NCBI GenBank assembly: GCA_963969345.1
Contig: OZ017768.1
Location: 8,208,718-8,272,717, forward strand
From: Turbatrix aceti
Lineage: Eukaryota; Nematoda; Chromadorea; Rhabditida; Panagrolaimidae
Direction: 5' to 3'
Length of the DNA: 64,000 nucleotides
In this document: piece by piece, positions 36,898 to 46,102 of the stretch
Numbering within the stretch: the first letter of the stretch is position 1
How the letters are laid out: every line of letters starts with the position of its first letter
Made by a program: the position numbers and the translations under genes
The notes under the pieces: generated by a model
Databases searched by the model: none
What the model saw: only the letters and a program-made list of their open reading frames with translations
What the model was told of the DNA's origin: nothing

Positions 36898-38344
36898 ATG
36901 CGTCCATTATCATCTGCGTACCGCAAGGAAGTGATCCTGTGTGCAATGAGGAAAGTCAAAAACGAACGTTTCGATGGCATCAAAACCCTGGTTTTATCTT
37001 CTCCTGAAATGTCCGATGCATTTGACATTGTTATGCGGGACGTTTCTGTCAGATACGATGTTCGGAAACTCACGCTTGTTGTAAGTTGCGTTAGTTATTA
37101 TAAATATTTTTGTAAACCACGTTTTCAGGCGGAAAGCGTAGCTTATGTTTCTTTATCGCACAAAAAACGTCGATGCAACTGGATAGCGCCATTCATTCAG
37201 AAACTATCAATTGAATGTAATCTCGATAATGAAGCAATTAGTTTTTTCAACGAAGTTTTTAGTTACAACCGTAAGTTTATAATCATGTTTTATGACAACG
37301 GATTCTAAAATAAAATCATTTTCAGATCTTGACGAATTGAACTTGTGTTTTATGAAGGAATTGTGCCATGATACGGAAGCGCTTCAAGCTTTGATAACTA
37401 TTGTTTGTCGTCGTTCGCGGAAGTACAAATTCAAAATAGTGAATCTCAACAAGTATATTGTTGACACTGTGTACGCTAACCCGTATACTAACAGTAAGTT
37501 GCATTGTTTTTTTCTAAAGCGTATATGTGTAATACAATTTTTTCAGATCTCATAGAAGTGAACAGGACAGTTAAAAAATTAATGTCGATAGCTCGAAAAC
37601 TCGTAGTCAGCACTGAACAAATGGACGAGATTCCATCGTTTTTATCTCGCTGTGAAACAGTTTTTTTCAACTGCCGTGGTTATGTAAGAGACGAATGCAA
37701 ACCGTTTTTGGTAAATATTTAATTATAATGCATTTTATTCAAAAATAAAAGCCTTAAAAAAATTTCAGAAAAGCCATAATTCATCGATCGTTCTGCAATT
37801 GGATTTATCTCATTCCATGAATCTAGAAAATTGCATCGATGCATTGAAGAACTATAAAGGCCAACTTCAACATGTTCGGCGCTTTGACTTTGTCTTGAAA
37901 TCTTACGGTGCTGACATTGATCACAAGAAGCTAATCGATTGCCTGTCAACATTTTCACCAAATATTGAGGAGGTCAATATCTGCGCGCAGTGGATGGAGC
38001 CTGACCATGATAGCCTCGAAGATTTTTGTCATTCTATGAAACACCACTACTACAAACTTGTTACCGATCTGCATGACATTTCACAGCATATCAAAGCAAA
38101 CGTCTTTTACACGACCGGGAAAAGCTTTTTTGACGGCGATGACACGTTTGATTTGCTAGACCGTTATTTTCCAACAGAAGACTTTGTTGTCAAACATTTA
38201 GATCAGAGGCGTCGGCGAACTATTTTTAACAGGAAAACAAAATTGTTGGAAAATGTTGAATTGTATTATACACTTGAACTCGAGACATTTACGTCTACGT
38301 GGACGTCATTTGTGCCTCCTAACATCTGGTCTAATGATAACTAA
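36898..38344 (+). CDS. unrecognised four-copy family, member B, with a retroelement-derived C-terminus
   Basis: Five exons, 36898-37080, 37129-37270, 37326-37493, 37547-37710 and 37769-38344, give 410 aa. It is nearly identical to member D over most of its length (shared MRPLSSAYRKEVIL, LDELNL, FIQKLSIECNL, RRFDFV, FPTEDFVVKHLDQRRRRT), so the two arose by a recent duplication. The last 21 residues (from about TFTSTWTSF to SNDN) are encoded by the inserted retroelement tail at 38281-38378 and match the C-terminus of the chemoreceptor at 29165, not member D. Without the insert the frame would have run to a stop at 38450-38452. Function unknown. Confidence 0.75.
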
Positions 38345-38378
38345 CCACTGAGTAATGGTGAAATAAATAAATAAATAA
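38281..38378 (+). mobile_element. 5'-truncated retroelement 3' tail inserted in the last exon of member B
   Basis: The insert is 98 bp, ending in (AAAT)n, and is flanked by a 13-bp direct repeat ATACACTTGAACT (38268-38280 and 38379-38391). It matches the 3' part of the insert at 29129-29274, including TCATTTGTGCCTCCTAACAT and CCACTGAGTAATGGTGAAAT, with few differences. Tail plus long target duplication indicate target-primed reverse transcription. Confidence 0.87.
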
Positions 38379-40420
38379 ATACACTTGAACTTGACATACA
38401 TATATCTTTGTACAATTACTGTTATACTGAATTATATGATGATAGTGATTGATTTAATCGTATTTTTTTCAATAAAGTTGTACACGTTGCATTCTTTGAT
38501 ACAAATTGTTTTGTGTTGCGTTCACCAAATTTAATTCTGTAATTTTTTTTAAAATGTCAACGAAAACATAGTATGTAAACTTACATTAACCGGGTCATAA
38601 TTTTTGAAGTCTGTCGAACAGAACGCCAGCTTTATTGCGCCCCGCAAGCGGCCCGATTGCCCGCAAAGGAACTTCTGATTTAATCGCTTGGGAACTCCGC
38701 CCCGCAGTGCCATCGCTTAACCTCAACATTTGTTCTACATTCGTGTTCTACATTTTCGTACTCACAAAAAACAGTGTATAGAATTTAATACACTGACGTA
38801 TTAATAATGAAAAAAAAATGTATACATTGAGTGCTCAATACAGCGATGTATAGTTCAGCCGAACTATACATTTTTTCGTATCACAAATAATACCTTGCTT
38901 GTATTAAAAAATGAACGAAAATGAAAGCATTCGGCTTGGCAAAGCGCGTCGAATGCGTTTTGCTTGCAGCTGCTTTTTAGGCCACCGTCCCCTCGTTGTT
39001 GTTCCACGGTATTCGTTTTAGACATAATTTATTTCAGTTATTAACACAATCATATAAAAACAAGAAAATATAAAACAACCCGAAGCAAAAAAAATGAGGA
39101 CAACGCGTCTTCTTCTTGAATATCGCGTCGGTTGCGACAGCTTGTCTTTTCTTGGAAGATCGCCGGGAACCTGACCTCGACTTCGAAGTTAATTTGTTTT
39201 TCAATCACATTGAGGCTTGAAGTTGTTTGATTGCAGCCGCTTTACCTAAAAATGTGAACATAATTTTGGTCTTTGAGTTTTTTCTGAAACTTACAGACAG
39301 TGTGAAGCGAAGCACATATGCGTTGTTGAAGCGCAATTTTATGTTACCTGCTGCATGCTGAAAACAAAATTTAAGCTCAAAAATTATCTCTATTTAAAAA
39401 TTTGATGCCAAATGAATTTCAACCCCCTTTATTACCATTTTCTGCGATTGTGAGGCCAATCAAGGCACCCCAGCTATCGACATCATTGCAACTCTATCTA
39501 ACAATTCGCAAAAACTTAGATCACAATCGCACAAAAAGGTAAAAAGTGGGTGAAACTTGTTTGGCTTTATAAAAAGGGCATGAAAACAAACAGAAAATTT
39601 TGTAAATGTTAAAAACATACCAAAGTCGACAGCAGGTTAGCTCCATAGGTTGCATTCGTTTTGGGAAAGTTGCCGAAGTAGTTTGAAATAGAAACGCGAA
39701 AAGTCACGCAAAAAGAAACAACAATTAGAGAATGTGTGTGTCAAAAAAAACAACAGACAAAAAAACGACGCTATCCAAATTTCTATTTGGCGAGCAATTG
39801 CAGCGAGTCGATCGTAGCATTCGCTTTGAGACTCCGCTAAACAAGAAAATTACCCGAGCTCGGGTGTGTGAAATATAGAAATGTATTGAAATATATACAT
39901 TTTCGTGTTTGAATCAAAATACATTTTTTTGTATTGATAAAAATACGTTTTTTTGTTTTCATACGTCTAATGTATTAGTTTCGATACAGAAATGTATTCA
40001 GCACACTTATACATCAATGTATTATTTTTATTTTTTTGTGAGTATTGTTCTGTCTTCTTTTCAGGAAGACAGAACAGTGCCCTGCCTCTTTTTATTGTGC
40101 TTATAGAGTCAGTCATTGACTAATTAGTTAACCTGTTTGTTCAGTCGTTAACCGTCCGTCTGTGCAAGCATGCTTGCGCGCCGCGACATTTCTCATCTTT
40201 CTGTTCAACATGCTTGCACTTGGTGAAGCTTGCTAAAGGTGCGAGTAGTTGGCCATAGAGTGTGTTTTGTCATCCTGCGCGTTGACCAAAAGCTCTGGTC
40301 AGTCCGATTTTTCGTCTGTCGAGTTTGGCACTCATGTTTTCCATTTTCTCTAGAAAAGCGTTTTTGCCGTTAATTTCATTGAAAACCTTGAAAACATTGA
40401 ACCATTTTAGAAAAATCAAA
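38345..40420. other. intergenic DNA between members B and C
   Basis: Bases 38379-38452 are the original 3' coding end of member B, now cut off. A possible terminal-inverted-repeat element spans 38759-40044. Bases 38620-38720 are a GC-richer patch without a visible gene. No RNA gene or coding exon was recognised. Confidence 0.4.
38759..40044. mobile_element. possible non-autonomous TIR element (1.29 kb)
   Basis: The ends are TACTCACAAAAAA (38759) and its inverse (ending 40044). If TA is the target duplication, the element would be Tc1/mariner-like. Both ends carry sub-terminal GTGTAT/ATACAT repeats (about 38770-38900 and 39890-40030). No coding sequence was found. The TIR is short, so this is tentative. 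Confidence 0.35.
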
Positions 40421-41779
40421 ATGCGTCACTTATCTCCTGCATACATCCAAGATGTCGTCTCGGAAGTTTTCAAGAACGTAAATGACGAACGCTGCGATGG
40501 CATCAAAAACCTGGTTTTATCCTCACCTGAATGGACCCGCGCATTTGACAATGTTATGCCGGATGTTTTTGTCAAATACAACTATCGAAGAATCATACTT
40601 GATGTAAGTTGAAGTTGTTATTACTGTATTTAAGAAAACCAATGTTTTCAGTCGAAACATACGTTGTTTGTTCATTTGTCGCACAAAAACCGTCAATGCA
40701 ACTGGATGGCGTCATTCATTCAGAAACTATCAATTGAATGTTATCTAAATGGTGAAGCAATCAGATTTTTAAAAGAAATTTTCAGTTACAATTGTAAGTT
40801 TATTATTGCTTATAAAATAATTTACACCAATAAAACTATTTTCAGATCTTAGAGAACTGAACTTGTGCTCCATGAAGCAGTTGTGCAATGATCCGGAAGC
40901 GCTTCAAATTGTGAAAATCGCTTCCAAGCGTAACGGTAAGTCAAGTATTTGTTTTAAAAATCTACAATACTAGTTTTCAGACCTTTTGAAAGTGAACAGA
41001 GTGGTCAAAAGTTTGATCTCGATAATCCAGAAGCTCGTAATTAACACCAAGCAAATGGAAGAGATTCCTGATTATTTTCCACGCTGTGAAGTAATTTTTT
41101 TCAACTGCAAATCTGTTTATATGTCGACATTTCAACAGATTTTGGTAATACCATTTTTTTAAAATTATTATTTACGTGATTTGATGATTTTAAGGGTAAC
41201 TCAAATTCGTCAGTCGCTCTGGAGCTGCAGTTTGACACATCTAGCGCATCGGTGAAGAATTCTGTAGATGTATTGAACAAATACAAAGAACAACTTCACC
41301 ATGTTCGGCGCTTCGACTTCGTTTTGAGCTGTGACACAACTCCAGATTTGGAGATCGAAAACTTGATAAACTACATGTCAACGTTTTCATCAAGTGTCGA
41401 GAATGTCAACATCTGCATTTCTTGGAAACCCACAGCTTCGAATCAAAATCGTAATGACTTTTTGCATTTTCTTAAAAATCAATTCGAAAAAACTATTGCT
41501 GTGCTGTGTAAAACCCCGCAGCACATCAAGGCAAACGTCTTTTGCAAGGTGAAGGACATCTTTTTTGATTTTCAAACAGTGTTCGCCTTGCTCGAACATC
41601 ACTATCCAAAAGAAGATTTTGTTGTCAAAAAAAGTTATCTGCAGCGCATCATTGTCAACCGCCAAAAAACGGTGTTGAAAAATGTGCAATTTTTTTATGA
41701 ATTTGACGCGGGAATGCATTGGATCGACAATGGTGACGACGATGGTCCCGATGATTACGGCTATGAGTTGGAATGGTAA
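40421..41779 (+). CDS. unrecognised four-copy family, member C
   Basis: Five exons, 40421-40603, 40652-40793, 40846-40935, 40981-41144 and 41195-41779, give 387 aa. Exons 1, 2 and 4 have the same lengths (183, 142, 164 nt) as in B and D; exon 3 is shorter (90 against 168 nt). Conserved segments are MRHLSPAYIQDVV, GIKNLVLSSPE, FIQKLSIECYLNGEAI, LRELNLCSMKQLCNDPEAL, VRRFDFVL and EDFVVKKS. It is a well-separated paralogue of B and D. The C-terminus is acidic (DDDGPDDYG). No function is assigned; it is probably soluble, having no signal or membrane segment. Confidence 0.73.
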
Positions 41780-42038
41780 CTGAAAACGTCGTTTTTTTGT
41801 AATGTTGTATCATGTTGTCACCTATTAAAGAAAGAAAAAGTTCAATAAATTTTTTTTGACACGTCTTGATTTATTGGAGTTTGCTTGACAATTGTCGGAG
41901 ACAATTCATTTGAAGATACACGGGAAATAAATTACGCAATTTCATCCGTCTGAAATGACTAACCAGTTAAAAAAATCAGTCCATTGCAAACAAGTGGTCC
42001 CAGCGGTTTGATATTGATATTTTCTTGGATATTGCATT

Positions 42039-42552
42039 TGTAAGGGAGACTCTGTCAGATAAGTACTCAGAAAAGTCAACCCGGGTAAAATTCAAGCTAA
42101 GTAAGAGATTCAAACCTAGGAAAATCAAGCTATAATGGAGACCACACTTTTCGCTTTCGCCACGAAATCACAAAAAGTATGCGGGATAAGCCAGCGGATA
42201 TCAGTCAACGCACAGTGCAACGATCGAACGACACCAGACATTCAGACAGACAAAGCAGATTACATGACAGCCACATGCCGTAAACAAAAGTGACATCATC
42301 CTTCTAGAACATTCGAGATCACGAGTTCTAGTTAACATTTCGAAATATTATCAAAACATCGATGAATCATTTCGAAACAACGCCCCCGATCGCCCCCGCA
42401 AAGAAGCTTCTAGAAACTGGGCGGAGCCTGGAAATAAAACCTCATTCGCGAGATTGAAAATACCGACAGAACAATCAATCATTTCAATCAATCATTCGCG
42501 AGATCATTCGTGATAGCTAGACCACAGCAATCAGCGATTTACTGTACATACA
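42039..42552. mobile_element. possible solo LTR
   Basis: It begins TGTAAGGGAGACTCTG, ends GTACATACA, and contains an AATAAA signal (GGAAATAAAACC near 42430). It starts exactly where member D's flank departs from the empty site at member B. The target duplication is not clean (GCATT against CCATT), and no internal retrovirus-like genes are present. Confidence 0.35.
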
Positions 42553-43187
42553 CCATTATTTTTTATTTTTTAAGTACAAGAAATGCGTTATCATTTTTTT
42601 GCGTTATCTTTGTCTTGTATCAAATTATTATTTACGTGATTTGACAGACTTAGGTAATTTAACATGAATAATTATTTATTGAGGCTTATTCCCAGAGAAA
42701 AGTTAAGGAATGTAAAAAGGTGGGTAATCTAAACGAAGAGGAACACCCCGCAAAGCTTAGAAGATCCTCATGCCCTACACCGGAAGTACGAGGAAGGTAA
42801 GAGGAGCGCCCAAAAGGCGAAGTTTGACCGAACAATATTTAGGCAGACCACCAAAGCCCCCTCAGGCCCCCCAAAATTTTGTTTCTTCTTGAAAGACCAA
42901 AAACTACGTAGTAGGGGTGATCAATTCCGCGAAAGAGAATTCCGCGGAAAATAATTTAGCGAAAGGAAGGCTACGATATAGATTTTAGGGGGTAAGATCC
43001 TATGTATTAGTCGGTCTTTTGTTATAGAGCATCTTTTGGTATAATTTTTTTTTACATTTTTTTGAATATCAAAAAACAATTTTGTGAAGGGGGACATAGG
43101 GGGGTCCGGGGCCCAAAATTTTAGACCCCTGACATGACTGCAGTGGCGTCAGTGGTTAGCAAAATCGTAAGTGCGCTCGATCATCAC

Positions 43188-43408
43188 TAGTGTTTATCTG
43201 ATATCATGTTGAGCCTGATATCGGAGTTGATACTGATACTAATATCAGGATCATCTCAGTTAGGCAAGAATTTAAACTCAACATGATATCATGATGGCAA
43301 AATCGTAATTATCAGGCTGATATCAGGTCTGATATCGTGATATCATGCCTGATATCGCAATATCAGATGATATCATGATACCAAAAAAGTTGTATCAGAT
43401 AAACACTA
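43188..43408. mobile_element. 221-bp hAT-like MITE, TSD ATCATCAC
   Basis: The ends are perfect 16-bp inverted repeats TAGTGTTTATCTGATA (43188-43203 and 43393-43408). They are flanked by ATCATCAC on both sides (43180-43187 and 43409-43416). The TAGTG start and 8-bp duplication fit hAT. The interior is full of TGATATCA palindromes. The homologous flank of member B has a single ATCATCAC with no insert (36736-36743). A solitary end-like sequence (TAGTGTTTATCTGATA) recurs near 45143. Confidence 0.9.
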
Positions 43409-43569
43409 ATCATCACAAAGCCGTGGCAAGACGTTCGATTTAGTTAGTTTATTTTGTTCGCGAACTTCCTTGATTTGCAAAAAAAGTCTGTATACACCGT
43501 TCATTTTTATTTGTTGTTGTTTACAGAAATTGCAAATTTTAATGTTTCAACTGTTTCAGAAGAATCAAA

Positions 43570-45015
43570 ATGCGTCCATTATCATCTGCGTACCGCAAGG
43601 AAGTGATCCTGTGTGCAATGAGGAAAGTCAAAAACGAACGTTTCGATGGCATCAAAACCCTGGTTTTATCTTCTTCTGAAATGTCCGATGCATTTGACAT
43701 TGTTATGCGGGACGTTTATGTCAGATACGATGATCGGGAACTCACGCTTGTTGTAAGTTGCGTTAGTTATTATAAATATTTTTGTAAACCACGTTTTCAG
43801 GCGGAAAGCGTAGCTTATATTTTTTTATCGCACAAAAAATGTCGATGCAAGTGGATGGCGTCATTCATTCAGAAACTATCAATTGAATGTAATCTCGATA
43901 GTGAAGCAATTTGTTTTTTCAAAAAAGTTTTCCGTTACAACCGTAAGTTTATAATCATGTTTTATGACAACGGATTCTAAAATAAAATCATTTTCAGATC
44001 TTGACGAATTGAACTTGTGTTGTATGAAGGAATTGTGCCATGATACGGAAGCGCTTCAAGCTTTGATAACTATTGTTTGTCGTCGTTCGCGGAAGTACAA
44101 ATTCAAAATAGTGAATCTCAACAAGTATATTGTTGACACTGTTTATGCAAACCCATATACTAACAGTAAGTTGCGTTATTTTTCTAAAGAGCATATGTAT
44201 AATACAATTTTTTCAGATCTCATAGAAGTGAACAGGACAGTTAAAAAATTAATGTCGATAGCCCGAAAACTCGTAGTCAGCACTGAACAAATGGACGAGA
44301 TTCCATCGTTTTTATCTCGCTGTGAAACAGTTTTTTTCAACTGTCATGGTAATATAAGAGACGAATACAAACCGTTTTTGGTAAATATTTAATTATAATG
44401 CATTTTATTTAAAAATAAAAGCCTTAAAAAAATTATATAATACCTTTGAAAAAATTTCAGAAAAGTCACAATTTATCGATCGTTCTGCAGTTGGATTATC
44501 CTTATTACGTAAAATTAGAAAATTGCATCGATGCACTGAAGAACTATAAAGGCCAACTTCAACATGTTCGGCGCTTTGATTTTGTCTCGAAATCTTACGG
44601 TGCTGACACTGATCACAAGAAGCTAATCGATTGCCTGTCAACATTTTCACCAAATATTGAGGAGGTCAATATCTGCACACAGTGGATGGAGCCTGACCAT
44701 AATAGCCTCGAAGATTTTTGTCACTCTATGAAACACAACTACGACAAACTGGTTACCGATCTGCATGACATTCCACAGCATATCAAAGCAAACTACTTTT
44801 ACAGGACCAGGAAAAGTTTTTTTGACGACGATGACACGTTTGATTTGCTAGACCGTTATTTTCCAACAGAAGACTTTGTTGTCAAACATTTAGATCAGAG
44901 GCGTCGGCGAACTATTTTTAACAGGAAAACAAAACTCATGGAAAATGCTGAATTGTATTATGAACTTGACATGCGTCTGGATTTGCACGATAACTGTGAT
45001 CCTGACTACTTTTGA
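43570..45015 (+). CDS. unrecognised four-copy family, member D
   Basis: Five exons, 43570-43752, 43801-43942, 43998-44165, 44217-44380 and 44461-45015, give 403 aa. It is the near-identical sister of member B with the same splice sites. It keeps a different C-terminus (YYELDMRLDLHDNC to DPDYF), showing what the family end looks like without the retroelement. Differences from B within shared exons are mostly single-base. Features: MRPLSSAYRKEVIL start, LDELNL, RRFDFV, EEVNIC and the basic patch LDQRRRRTIFNR. No known domain is recognised. Confidence 0.76.
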
Positions 45016-46102
45016 CGACGGATTTGCATAAAACGTGTACCACTTTTGGGCTTTTTGATAATTTGTTTTTTTTTTCAAGAAAAATTGGAAATAGATTAGG
45101 TAAGTTGTAGTACGCCAGTGATTTTGGCTGTCACTACATACTAGTGTTTATCTGATACATAAACTGTCAGAGATACGGCAATATAATCGTTTATTTTGAA
45201 TATTTTGAATGAAAAAAACACCAACGCGTGCGTACGCATTTTTTCCCGCCATTTTCTCTAGCCTATTTTTTTGCTCGTTTTTTGCGAAGTGTGTTCTGTT
45301 TGCGCATGAATCTCGAAGCCAGGAATCAATATTTTGATTTCACGTTGTCGTCGAAAATTTTCCTTTGTGCTAAGCAATTATACAATTACACGTTTCAACA
45401 TGCGTATTGCTTTTTAGTAAGCAACACCGAAAAAAAAGTAATCATAAAGTAAAGAAACTAACAAAAAAGAAACTAACAAAAAAAAAGCAGTCGATTGCAT
45501 CAAATACCGTAACATTCGCTTCGAGAGCCTTCGGTGCGCGCGCGATTTGTATCCGTGTTTTCGACGCGAAAAATTTCTTTCGCTTTTTTTCTTTGGTCCT
45601 GTCATCTGGGGGCCCCGGCACAAGCCGAGCGCTCGCCCAGACGCTCAAAACCCGGTTCTACTCGGATGTCCTTCCTCCTTCAGATATGAGGAACAGTTTA
45701 TTTTACGATAAACAATAGAATACAAAACAAGGTTCCTTCTCTGAAGTCTTTCTTTCCTCTCTCCTCTACTTCTTCTCCCTCTGGCGGCTCTTTTATAGAA
45801 GACTCCGCCTGCCTTCTCGCCTTGTGGTTTTGGGGGTTGTTGAGGCGGAGCTGTGGGCTGATTGATTGGTGAGTCGTCGTCCTCCGCGGCTCGTATGACA
45901 ATCCGAGTAGAACCGGGTTTTGAGCGTCTGGGCGAGCGCTCGGCTTGTGCCGGGGCCCCCAGATGACAGCCCCAAACTTCCATCCTTCCATGTTTTTTTG
46001 CCATTAAAATCATTAGTTTATCTGGTATAAATTACATTTGTATGCAAAGTGTTCAAAGTTATTCAGTTTGCCCCTCCCCGGAGAAATCACTCTATGCTAC
46101 AG
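45016..46102. other. intergenic DNA between member D and the GAK-like gene
   Basis: It holds the 3' UTR of member D, an end fragment of the hAT-like MITE near 45143, and the GC-rich foldback at 45599-45969. The part next to 46102 is probably the 3' UTR of the minus-strand GAK-like gene. No coding exon was found. Confidence 0.45.
45599..45969. repeat. foldback element with 69-bp perfect GC-rich arms
   Basis: Bases 45599-45667 and 45901-45969 are perfect inverse copies (69 of 69), starting CTGTCATCTGGGGGCCCC. They surround a 233-bp T/C-rich spacer. The arms are far richer in GC than the surroundings. No target duplication is visible. It may be a foldback transposon or two inverted LTR ends (the ends read TGTCATCTG and CAGATGACA). 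Confidence 0.85.

Larger units (their letters stand above)
41780..43569. other. intergenic DNA before member D, enlarged by insertions
   Basis: Bases 41885-42038 and 43140-43569 match the region upstream of member B (36488-36897). The material between (about 42039-43139) is absent there and is therefore inserted. It includes a possible solo LTR (42039-42552) and unidentified DNA. A further insertion lies at 43188-43408. No coding exon is seen. Confidence 0.55.
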
